A stretch of 6,433 nucleotides of DNA from an uncultured Clostridia bacterium (GTDB lineage: Bacteria > Bacillota > Clostridia > Christensenellales > UBA1242). Of the stretch, positions 1 through 4,136 are shown piece after piece. The position numbers and the translations under genes are program-made. The stretch is taken from NCBI GenBank assembly GCA_946615295.1, contig CAMOHL010000047.1, forward strand, positions 1 to 6,433, written 5' to 3'. The stretch's first letter is position 1. Every line of letters starts with the position of its first letter. The notes under the pieces were generated by a model. That model had not been told where the DNA came from and made no database searches. It saw nothing but the letters and a program-made list of their open reading frames with translations.

Positions 1-51
1 CTTTTCATTTTTAGGATAACATTTATCCCAATTAGTAGTTAAATCTAACAT
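1..51 (-). CDS. N-terminus of a probable alpha/beta hydrolase (runs off left edge)
   Basis: Seventeen codons, reading MLDLTTNWDKCYPKNEK, are open to the left edge of the window. The start is well supported: ATG at 51-49 follows AAGGAG with a five-base spacer, and an extended -10 promoter lies about 30 bases upstream. From memory of the family, this opening (LTT-W-D-K, then FP/YP-K-E/D-K) resembles the N-terminus of YcjY-type alpha/beta hydrolases, which begin just before a strand matching VTFKNR-GI-LAADLY. No catalytic residue lies inside the window, so the product name is inference. If correct, this is the second alpha/beta hydrolase in the window, of a different subfamily from the one at 2238-2954. 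The gene itself is convincing; the family is less sure. Confidence 0.6.
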   Translation of the reverse strand, partial: MLDLTTNWDKCYPKNEK

Positions 52-79
52 AAATTCTCCTTATTCTTTGTGTGATTCT

Positions 80-88
80 ATTATATCA
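80..88 (-). promoter_or_regulatory. Extended -10 promoter for the left-edge hydrolase gene
   Basis: On the minus strand the sequence is TGATATAAT, a perfect -10 hexamer preceded by the TGn extension. No good -35 hexamer sits at 16-18 bases, as is common for extended -10 promoters. The predicted start near position 73 gives a leader of about 22 bases that contains the AAGGAG ribosome binding site. Confidence 0.6.
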
Positions 89-164
89 TATTAATTTTGT
101 TATTGATACAAAAACAAATGATATAAAATCAAAAAAATTACCACGAACTTGTATTATAATTTTT

Positions 165-257
165 CCTCCAATAGAATTCTATACAGACTCAATGCTTGTA
201 TGAGTCTTTTTGTAGAACAGCTTTTGAGATATAGCAAAAGATAAACTTGTTGGAGTG
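165..257 (+). ncRNA. Candidate structured RNA (multi-stem fold), speculative
   Basis: Read on the plus strand, CTCCAA (166-171) can pair with TTGGAG (250-255) and enclose further stems. One is AGACTCA (185-191) with TGAGTCT (201-207), extendable outward through TTCTA..CA (177-185) with TGTAGAA (211-217). The other is CTTTTG (221-226) with CAAAAG (235-240). A 12-bp palindrome, ATAGAATTCTAT (171-182), offers a competing fold. A TATAAT at 155-160 would start transcription near 167, at the 5' side of the closing stem, but it lacks a -35. I recognise no known RNA family. AT-rich DNA gives chance hairpins, and the strand is chosen only because the central hairpin is followed by a T-run on plus. Confidence 0.22.
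185..211 (+). terminator. Possible intrinsic terminator or attenuator hairpin (plus strand)
   Basis: AGACTCA/TGAGTCT form a seven-base-pair stem with a nine-base loop, and the 3' arm runs directly into a T-tract that ends TTTTTG. No plus-strand gene precedes it. It would therefore end a short transcript from around 134-167 or act as a conditional terminator inside a longer plus-strand RNA. Confidence 0.35.
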
Positions 258-268
258 TTTGAAAAAAT

Positions 269-296
269 TTGAATATTTACAAAAAAATGATATAAT
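269..296 (+). promoter_or_regulatory. Orphan plus-strand promoter
   Basis: TTGAAT (269-274) is followed after 16 bases by TATAAT (291-296), preceded by the TGn extension (TGATATAAT at 288-296). By consensus it is among the better promoters in the window, yet it points toward the 3' end of the minus-strand flavin-protein gene and no plus-strand gene follows. Predicted start is near 303. Confidence 0.5.
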
Positions 297-302
297 AAAC
301 TT

Positions 303-399
303 ATATGGAATTTGATACATAAATCAATTTTTTTTAATTTATTTTTCATTGACAAAAAACTTGCAAATTCACCATAAGGTTTGTTTGCAAGTTTTTTTT
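303..399 (+). ncRNA. Candidate small RNA between orphan promoter and terminator
   Basis: Transcription from the promoter at 269-296 would run about 95 bases before the strong hairpin and T-run at 354-399. The product would hold a weak TTGAT/ATCAA hairpin followed by a U-rich stretch (312-335) and the terminator stem. A five-codon frame at 305-322 has no good ribosome binding site. It would be convergent with, and overlap the 3' untranslated end of, the flavin-protein mRNA. Support is positional only: a promoter plus a terminator with no gene between. Confidence 0.3.
354..397. terminator. Bidirectional intrinsic terminator after the flavin-protein gene
   Basis: Positions 354-367 and 384-397 form a perfect 14-base-pair stem (core CTTGCAAA/TTTGCAAG flanked by A/T runs), so a U-tract follows on either strand. 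The 16-base loop contains ACC-ATAA-GGT, which can add a small inner stem. On the minus strand it lies immediately after the TAA at 400-398; on plus it would end any transcript from 269-296. Confidence 0.85.
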
Positions 400-1309
400 A
401 TCTCTTTTTCTCTTTTCTTCTTTTGTCGTTAATGATATTTAAAGCATTTTCATCTATGATAGAGATGCCTTCTTCTTTTGCAATATTGACCATTTGAGTA
501 AGTGCGGCCTTCAAAAAAATTCTTGGAATTTTTGTGAGTTTTGCACATGCTTCGTCAGTAAACTTTATGTCTGGATCAATTCTTGATGCAGCATATATAA
601 CAGAATTCACATTACCTTCTTTTGCTTGAATTTTTTCAGCAACAGGCCTTTTGAACTTTGAATACCAAAAGTTTGTGCTATCTCGATAACCATAATCAAC
701 AGGAACTCTTGGAAATCCACCTGCATAAACTCCATTTATGATTGAATTATAATACTTTTCTTTCATCCAAATCTTGTCTATTTTTAGAATGAAATGTGCA
801 CCAAATTTGCTTGTTATTCCATTGAAATTGTTGTATGGTTCTGGATATCCTTCCAAATTTCCTGCTTGGAATTTGTAGGCATCTTCAAGTGAATCATCCC
901 AAGAACATTCAAAAACCTGAAATGCTTCTTCAATATACTGTGGGCGATCATCTCCAAGAGTGCTGTCTTTTAGAGTAAACAAACAATTTTTCATTTTTTC
1001 GCTTGTTGTGTCGCCAGGAAATCCCAATCTAACAGCTTCTTTAAAATACTTTCTATCATCTGGAATAAAAGATAAAGACACCTTTTTTCTTTTTAAAATA
1101 TTTTGCGCTGTGTTTGAACTGTTTCGACATTCAAGTAACATTGCATAATAGTCCTTTCCTGCAATATAGTATGGAAAGCATAGTGAATATGATCCCAAAT
1201 TTGTTTGACCGTCATCTGCAACAGTTCCTGCAAGCACTGTTGGCATTGGAAAGAATGCACTTGTTTGATAAAAATTGTCAACAATTCTCAAATCCTTAAA
1301 TTTATCCAT
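398..1309 (-). CDS. Flavin reductase-like FMN-binding protein with C-terminal PCP_red-like domain
   Basis: A 303-residue soluble protein with no signal peptide. Residues about 15-215 resemble the flavin reductase-like FMN-binding split barrel: a PMPTVLAGT strand near residue 21, a GxYSLCFPY segment at 39-47, and ML.ECR.SSNTAQNI..RKKVSLSFI (57-81), where conserved small and polar residues usually contact FMN phosphate. Such proteins bind FMN and often transfer electrons from reduced nicotinamide or bind flavin without a known reaction; the substrate here is unknown. Residues 249-295 look like a separate helical domain (FTDEA-AKL-KIPRIFLK, then A-EEGI--I-ENAL) matching my recollection of PCP_red, the C-terminal domain of protochlorophyllide reductase subunits that is also found fused to other redox proteins. 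The tail is basic (KRRKEKKR). Start: a TTG at 1315 abuts the ribosome binding site, whereas ATG at 1309 is six bases from GGGGGAG and is preferred. It has its own promoter and terminator. Confidence 0.8.
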   Translation of the reverse strand: MDKFKDLRIVDNFYQTSAFFPMPTVLAGTVADDGQTNLGSYSLCFPYYIAGKDYYAMLLECRNSSNTAQNILKRKKVSLSFIPDDRKYFKEAVRLGFPGDTTSEKMKNCLFTLKDSTLGDDRPQYIEEAFQVFECSWDDSLEDAYKFQAGNLEGYPEPYNNFNGITSKFGAHFILKIDKIWMKEKYYNSIINGVYAGGFPRVPVDYGYRDSTNFWYSKFKRPVAEKIQAKEGNVNSVIYAASRIDPDIKFTDEACAKLTKIPRIFLKAALTQMVNIAKEEGISIIDENALNIINDKRRKEKKR

Positions 1310-1315
1310 AATCAA

Positions 1316-1322
1316 CTCCCCC
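1316..1322 (-). promoter_or_regulatory. Ribosome binding site deciding the flavin-protein start
   Basis: GGGGGAG on the minus strand lies six bases before ATG 1309 (TTGATT between them). The alternative TTG at 1315 would have no spacer. The site directly adjoins the 3' arm of a 13-bp inverted repeat, so structure in the leader could affect its access. Confidence 0.75.
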
Positions 1323-1388
1323 TATTGTTTATGATTTGTGTTAGAAAAATATTAAAGTTTGTATATTTATATTGTATCATAAACAATA
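1323..1388. repeat. Pair of perfect 13-bp inverted repeats around the flavin-protein promoter
   Basis: TATTGTTTATGAT at 1323-1335 is exactly inverted as ATCATAAACAATA at 1376-1388, with 40 bases between. The promoter-side arm overlaps the TGn element and first base of the -10; the other arm lies in the leader beside the ribosome binding site. Centre-to-centre distance is 53 bp, about five helical turns, which would put the two sites on the same face of DNA. The arms could be paired operators. If transcription instead starts upstream of 1388, they could form an RNA stem next to the ribosome binding site. Confidence 0.5.
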
Positions 1389-1400
1389 TTTCTATATAAA
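1371..1400 (-). promoter_or_regulatory. Promoter of the flavin-protein gene
   Basis: The minus strand reads TGATACAAT at 1379-1371 (extended -10 with a one-mismatch hexamer), with a weak TTTATA at 1400-1395 and an 18-base spacer. The predicted start near 1364 gives a leader of about 55 bases. The -10 region overlaps one arm of the 13-bp inverted repeat. Confidence 0.45.
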
Positions 1401-1419
1401 CCTTTTTGATTGTTTGAGT

Positions 1420-1441
1420 AAAAAATTGAAAGTTATTCAAT
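1420..1441 (-). terminator. Weak intrinsic terminator after the Pr6Pr-like gene
   Basis: On the minus strand ATTGAA (1441-1436) pairs with TTCAAT (1430-1425) around a five-base loop, followed by TTTTT. The stem has only one G-C pair. An overlapping alternative is CAATA/TATTG (1451-1447 with 1442-1438). Position 55-75 bases after the TGA stop is reasonable, but termination is probably inefficient and some read-through into the flavin-protein gene is possible. Confidence 0.4.
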
Positions 1442-1494
1442 AGTTTTATTGTTCTGTTTTTTGTCTTTTTTTTGTCAAATTGCACAACTCATTT

Positions 1495-2160
1495 TCATAT
1501 TCTATCTTGCCTTTTTTTGACAGCTTTGTATAACAAAAATGAAGTCAAATATCCAACTGCAAGCACTACTATTGCACAAACAAATGCAACACCAATTCCC
1601 TTTTGAGCAAAACCATACCAATCAAATTCAAGTGGCACCACCCCGTCAGTTATATGACTTAAAACAACAGATATATAAAACACTGAATAAAGCAATATAT
1701 GAGATAATCCAATAAATGTGTGTTTTATTTTTAAATCAAAGGATTTGTCAAACCAAACAAAGCAAACAAAATTGATTAGTGGTATTGCAAAATGAAAGAA
1801 AAAGTTTGCATTTACATACAAAGAAAAGTAACCTTCATCTGTTATAAATCCCAAAAACAGTGCCACAACCAAGAATGTTATAATCAAATCTATTGTTGCA
1901 ATATATTTTAGAATATATATTATCTTTGGCATTTGTTTGTTCAACCTTTGTTCACGAATGGCAAAAATTATATATAACATTGACATTATGCCAGCAAAAA
2001 TGTTCGATTGAATTGTGAAAAATTTTAAAAGTTTTATTCCATGCTCTATGGGCTTTGAATATATAATTTGAATTTCTCCAAAACACAATATACTTCCCAC
2101 AATAGCCATCAAAACAACTGTAATATTTAATACTAAAGATATTTTTTGTCTTTTGTTCAT
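1495..2160 (-). CDS. Six-pass membrane protein, Pr6Pr / FAR-17a-AIG1-like
   Basis: A 221-residue integral membrane protein with hydrophobic segments at about 8-28, 46-68, 80-104, 115-137, 148-168 and 186-212, positively charged ends (MNKRQK; KKRQDR), and no enzyme motif I can name with certainty. The FTIQSN motif (48-53), the N-x-F-F-x-H-F-A-I-P-L-I-N-F segment around 119-131 and WYGF near 181 agree with my recollection of bacterial Pr6Pr membrane proteins, distant relatives of eukaryotic FAR-17a/AIG1. Some eukaryotic members are threonine hydrolases of fatty-acid esters and use a conserved His; His123 would be the counterpart, but a hydrolase role here is only inference. Start ATG 2160 has GAAGG six bases upstream, at the end of the 21-bp repeat array. 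No terminator separates it from the preceding hydrolase gene, so the two are probably co-transcribed. Confidence 0.75.
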   Translation of the reverse strand: MNKRQKISLVLNITVVLMAIVGSILCFGEIQIIYSKPIEHGIKLLKFFTIQSNIFAGIMSMLYIIFAIREQRLNKQMPKIIYILKYIATIDLIITFLVVALFLGFITDEGYFSLYVNANFFFHFAIPLINFVCFVWFDKSFDLKIKHTFIGLSHILLYSVFYISVVLSHITDGVVPLEFDWYGFAQKGIGVAFVCAIVVLAVGYLTSFLLYKAVKKRQDRI

Positions 2161-2174
2161 TTTTTTCCTTCTTT

Positions 2175-2258
2175 TTTTAATTTTTTATAGATTTTTTGTA
2201 ATTTTTTATAGATTTTTTTTAATTTTTTATAGATTTTTTATGATTTTTTATAAATTTT
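2175..2258. repeat. Four-copy 21-bp tandem repeat at the hydrolase/Pr6Pr-like junction
   Basis: Four 21-bp units lie head to tail: 2175-2195, 2196-2216, 2217-2237 and 2238-2258. They differ only at unit positions 3, 5 and 16. Each is two T-runs separated by an ATAGA-type core on plus. The period is seven codons, and in the hydrolase frame (minus) the units read KIYKKS-stop, KIYKKLK, KIYKKLQ and KIYKKLK. The rightmost unit, inside the annotated gene, is the most diverged and carries the stop codon. Long A/T runs and short perfect units make slippage and copy-number change likely. Confidence 0.9.
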
Positions 2259-2954
2259 TTTATGTATCCAATTTTTATAAAATTCTAATTGCTCGTCAGT
2301 ATGAAAAAAGTGTTCTCCATTTTTTTGTACAATCAAATCACAATTAAACCTTTGCTTGAAATCTTCTATAATTTGCTTTGGTTGCAAATTATCATTTTCT
2401 CCACACAAAATATAGGTCTCACTGTTCCATTTCTCAATTGGATTATCTACAACATATTTGTAGTAGTCCCAATATAAGACTTGACCAAAATTTGTTTTTA
2501 TTGTTTGTGCTTTTTCGAGTTCCTTTACTGAAACATTGTTCCATTTCATCATATTGTCAATCACAAATTTCATATTGACAATTGGCGACAAAAACAAAGT
2601 TTTTTTTATATAATCATCTCTATATGCCTGCAAACAAAAATATGCTCCCATGCTACATGCCCATAAATTTATTTCAGAAAAATTGGCTTTAGCAAAACTC
2701 ATAATTTGTTTCAAATCATAGACACAGTTTGTAACATTGCACAAATATTCTGTATTGTCTTTTCTCTCGCCATGTTCTGGCAAATCAAAACTCAACAATT
2801 GAAATCCCTTGCCACAAACTTCTTTTGCCAAAATTTTTATTACTTCATCTTCTTTGTTTGACAAATTTCCGTGCACAGCAATAAACAACTTGTTGCTTTT
2901 TTCTCCCCACAATATTGATGGAATATTATTTATTGTTACTCTTTCTGTTTTCAT
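2238..2954 (-). CDS. Alpha/beta hydrolase, cytoplasmic, substrate unknown
   Basis: A 238-residue protein with the alpha/beta hydrolase layout: a first core strand LFIAVHG (23-29) supplying the oxyanion-hole HGN; LLSFDLPEHGER (53-64); the nucleophile elbow W-A-C-S-M-G-A with Ser101 (the usual first Gly is Ala); LFLSP (120-124); a short cap region at about 128-178; the acid Asp188 in ILCGENDNL; and His215 in GEHFFHT. The triad therefore looks intact. No signal peptide is seen. The family is common in Firmicutes but its substrate is unknown to me. Start: the frame can begin at TTG 2960, but this touches the AAAGG ribosome binding site; ATG 2954 has a six-base spacer. The C-terminus (HKKIYKKS) runs into the 21-bp repeat, and the stop TAA replaces a Lys/Gln codon of the other units. 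The frame then stays open for 26 codons to a TGA overlapping the next ATG. It is the first gene of a probable two-gene operon. Confidence 0.88.
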   Translation of the reverse strand: MKTERVTINNIPSILWGEKSNKLFIAVHGNLSNKEDEVIKILAKEVCGKGFQLLSFDLPEHGERKDNTEYLCNVTNCVYDLKQIMSFAKANFSEINLWACSMGAYFCLQAYRDDYIKKTLFLSPIVNMKFVIDNMMKWNNVSVKELEKAQTIKTNFGQVLYWDYYKYVVDNPIEKWNSETYILCGENDNLQPKQIIEDFKQRFNCDLIVQKNGEHFFHTDEQLEFYKNWIHKKIYKKS

Positions 2955-2960
2955 AATCAA

Positions 2961-2965
2961 CCTTT
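2961..2965 (-). promoter_or_regulatory. Ribosome binding site deciding the hydrolase start
   Basis: AAAGG on the minus strand is followed by TTGATT and ATG 2954. It therefore selects the ATG over the TTG at 2960, which directly follows it. The same TTGATTATG string follows the ribosome binding site of the flavin-protein gene. Confidence 0.7.
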
Positions 2966-2970
2966 AATAT

Positions 2971-2979
2971 ATTATAGCA
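2971..2979 (-). promoter_or_regulatory. Extended -10 promoter for the hydrolase/Pr6Pr-like operon
   Basis: TGCTATAAT on the minus strand is a consensus -10 with TGn extension. The -35 region is only A/T-rich (TTTTTT-like at about 2994-2999). It lies about 35 bases after the terminator of the upstream gene. The predicted start near 2964 leaves a leader of only about ten bases, beginning inside or beside AAAGG. Confidence 0.6.
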
Positions 2980-3012
2980 TTTTTTTTAAATATAAAAAAC
3001 AAAACGATACAT

Positions 3013-3045
3013 AAAAAATGCAGTCATATATACTTTGACTGCATT
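3013..3045 (-). terminator. Intrinsic terminator after the 82-residue gene
   Basis: AATGCAGTCA (3045-3036, minus) pairs perfectly with TGACTGCATT (3026-3017) over ten bases around a nine-base loop, and the 3' arm runs on as TTTT. It begins eight bases after the TAG stop at 3055-3053. Confidence 0.88.
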
Positions 3046-3052
3046 ATTATAA

Positions 3053-3301
3053 CTACAATGTTTCTTCCTCTTCCACAACAAATTTTATATCCACAATTTT
3101 ATGATTTTTTTTGTTCATCTTCCAATCGGTTATCACTTTGTCAAATTGTTGTTTTTTTGATTTTTCAACTCTTGTGCAAACTCTAAAAAATATATAGTTA
3201 TCACTCAAAACTTCATTCTCGTTTGCATCAATAACAACTGATTTTCCCTCTTGATAATATTCTGGATATTGTTTTAAAACATCTTTAACAGTAACTGACA
3301 T
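3053..3301 (-). CDS. Conserved-looking small protein of unknown function (82 aa)
   Basis: I do not recognise this protein. It is a small soluble, highly charged polypeptide with no signal peptide, membrane segment or metal-binding motif. The first part (SVTVKDVLKQYPEYYQ) looks helical; the middle has two hydrophobic strands (KSVVIDA at about 20-26, DNYIFFRVCTRV at about 34-45); then a Lys-rich helix (KSKKQQFDKVITDWKMNKKNHK) and a final strand (IVDIKFVVEEE) suggest a compact alpha/beta fold. It is a real gene rather than a chance frame: a strong ribosome binding site (GAGG, six bases before ATG), a near-consensus promoter with 17-base spacing, and a perfect terminator eight bases after the stop. 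The leader is only about eleven bases, and a 9-bp inverted repeat covers the -10, so it may be repressor-controlled. Function is unknown. Confidence 0.82.
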   Translation of the reverse strand: MSVTVKDVLKQYPEYYQEGKSVVIDANENEVLSDNYIFFRVCTRVEKSKKQQFDKVITDWKMNKKNHKIVDIKFVVEEEETL

Positions 3302-3311
3302 ACTTCACCTC

Positions 3312-3334
3312 TATAAATATTATAGATATTTATA
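3312..3334. repeat. 9-bp inverted repeat over the -10 of the 82-residue gene
   Basis: TATAAATAT (3312-3320) and ATATTTATA (3326-3334) are perfect inverted copies separated by five bases, spanning from the predicted transcription start through the -10 into the spacer. The position suits an operator. The arms contain only A and T, so chance is a serious alternative. Confidence 0.35.
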
Positions 3335-3347
3335 TCACAAAAGTCAA
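3319..3347 (-). promoter_or_regulatory. Sigma-A promoter for the 82-residue gene
   Basis: TTGACT (3347-3342, minus), a 17-base spacer and TATAAT (3324-3319): one mismatch from full consensus with ideal spacing. Start is expected near 3312, giving a leader of about eleven bases made up mostly of the ribosome binding site. Confidence 0.85.
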
Positions 3348-3402
3348 TATGATTTTTTTATTGCCATAAAAACAAAGTATTGTTGACTTTACAGACAATT
3401 TC

Positions 3403-3435
3403 AAAAACAAAAAACACATCAAATCAACTGATGTG
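3403..3435 (-). terminator. Intrinsic terminator after the two-pass membrane protein gene
   Basis: CACATCA (3435-3429, minus) pairs with TGATGTG (3421-3415) around a seven-base loop, followed by TTTTTTGTTTTT. It starts nine bases after the TAA stop at 3446-3444. Confidence 0.85.
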
Positions 3436-3443
3436 CTTTATTT

Positions 3444-4025
3444 TTAGTATGGTTCAAATTCCTTTACTTCAATCTTTGCTGCAGCAAGTCTCAACGACCT
3501 TATTTTGTCTAGTTTCAAACTTCGCCTATCCAAAAAGTATGCTCTCACACCTTCCCAAATAAATACCCATGCCAAAATATCCAAAATATATGTTACTGCT
3601 ATTGGCAAAAAGTTTGTTGCAACCAAATAAATTGAAGTTATTATTATTCCAATAATAATAAACCATGTTGACATAACAGCAAGTCTATGAAGTTTTTGTT
3701 CTGCCGCATGGACATCGTTTTCAAAGTTTTCCCTGACTGCCATTTGAATTTCTTTTCTCTTTTTTTCATCTGCATTTTTAACATTAAATCTAACAGTTAA
3801 ATCATAGTCTAGTGGAACAACTTCTTGTTTTTCCCACAAGTAGTCAACAAGTTCTAGCGACAATGTATCGCCACCCTTAAAACAATATGGCGAAAAGATA
3901 TCGTCAAAATTTTCTGCTCCAACATTTATGATACCCCTACCTTCTTCATCACATGTAAAACCATCGCTTTCTTCAATATTTTTTAATTGTGCTGATAAAT
4001 TCTTTATTCTGCTTCCTAAATTCAT
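3444..4025 (-). CDS. Two-pass membrane protein of unknown function (193 aa)
   Basis: I cannot name this family. The N-terminal half (1-115) is soluble and acidic, with GFTCDEEGRGIINVG (22-36), a DxxSPY/FxGGD stretch (41-53), and a charged probable helix (NADEKKRKEIQMAVRENFENDVHAAEQKLHR, about 84-114) that could be a coiled coil leading to the membrane. Two adjacent hydrophobic segments follow (about 117-138 and 140-160), the second ending in AWVFIWEGVRAYFLDRR, whose W-x-F-x-W-E plus aromatic/basic pattern looks conserved, then a basic cytoplasmic-looking tail (RSLKLDKIRSLRL). The short turn between segments predicts a hairpin with both ends in the cytoplasm. There is no signal peptide, and no catalytic motif is apparent. 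ATG 4025 follows AAAGG with a six- to seven-base spacer. The gene has its own promoter (4058-4086) and terminator (3403-3435), so it is probably monocistronic. Confidence 0.82.
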   Translation of the reverse strand: MNLGSRIKNLSAQLKNIEESDGFTCDEEGRGIINVGAENFDDIFSPYCFKGGDTLSLELVDYLWEKQEVVPLDYDLTVRFNVKNADEKKRKEIQMAVRENFENDVHAAEQKLHRLAVMSTWFIIIGIIITSIYLVATNFLPIAVTYILDILAWVFIWEGVRAYFLDRRSLKLDKIRSLRLAAAKIEVKEFEPY

Positions 4026-4057
4026 AAATAACCTTTAAACTTCCCTATTTCGTATAT

Positions 4058-4086
4058 ATAATATCACAAAAATACAAATATGTCAA
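4058..4086 (-). promoter_or_regulatory. Sigma-A promoter for the two-pass membrane protein gene
   Basis: A perfect TTGACA (4086-4081, minus), a 17-base spacer and TATTAT (4063-4058). Start is expected near 4051, giving a leader of about 26 bases. It lies directly after the surface-protein terminator. The spacer/-10 region contains TTTTGTGATAT (minus), also present in the promoter of the 82-residue gene. Confidence 0.8.
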
Positions 4087-4108
4087 ATCACAATTTTTTG
4101 GGCACAAA

Positions 4109-4136
4109 CAAAAAATAGCGAAATCGCTATTTTTTG
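4109..4136 (-). terminator. Intrinsic terminator with the surface-protein stop codon inside its stem
   Basis: CAAAAAATAGCG (4136-4125, minus) and CGCTATTTTTTG (4120-4109) form a perfect 12-base-pair stem with an ATTT loop; T-rich sequence (TTTTTTGTTTGTG) forms the tail. The TAG stop at 4129-4127 lies in the 5' arm and the last two Lys codons supply its A-run, so the coding end and terminator are fused. Confidence 0.85.

Larger units (their letters stand above)
52..397. other. Gene-free intergenic region (346 bp)
   Basis: No convincing protein gene is present on either strand; the longest reading frames are a handful of codons (for example ATG at 305 opens a five-codon frame, MEFDT). The region lies downstream of the flavin-protein gene and upstream of the left-edge hydrolase gene. 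It holds the hydrolase promoter and ribosome binding site (61-88), a segment with several nested inverted repeats (165-257), an orphan plus-strand promoter (269-296), a weak TTGAT/ATCAA hairpin followed by eight T (312-335), and a bidirectional terminator (354-397). This is more signal than a simple spacer needs. Confidence 0.7.

Noticed and set aside
52..397. Known riboswitch or T-box leader for the left-edge hydrolase
   Set aside because: No conserved riboswitch core or T-box sequence was recognised, and a good extended -10 promoter at 80-88 would exclude this region from the hydrolase mRNA.
1495..1497. Mycoplasma-type code (TGA = Trp)
   Set aside because: The Pr6Pr-like gene ends in TGA, followed one codon later by a second in-frame TGA, and the tryptophans checked in the reading frames are TGG.
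2153..2347. Plus-strand 64-codon frame rich in Phe (repeating IFYRFF)
   Set aside because: It is the antisense reading of the 21-bp repeat array and hydrolase 3' end; no ribosome binding site or promoter supports it.
3332..4072. TTGTGATAT elements as Rex or CRP/FNR operators
   Set aside because: Only a half-site (TTGTGA) is present at each place; the inverted TCACAA partner at the needed spacing is missing.
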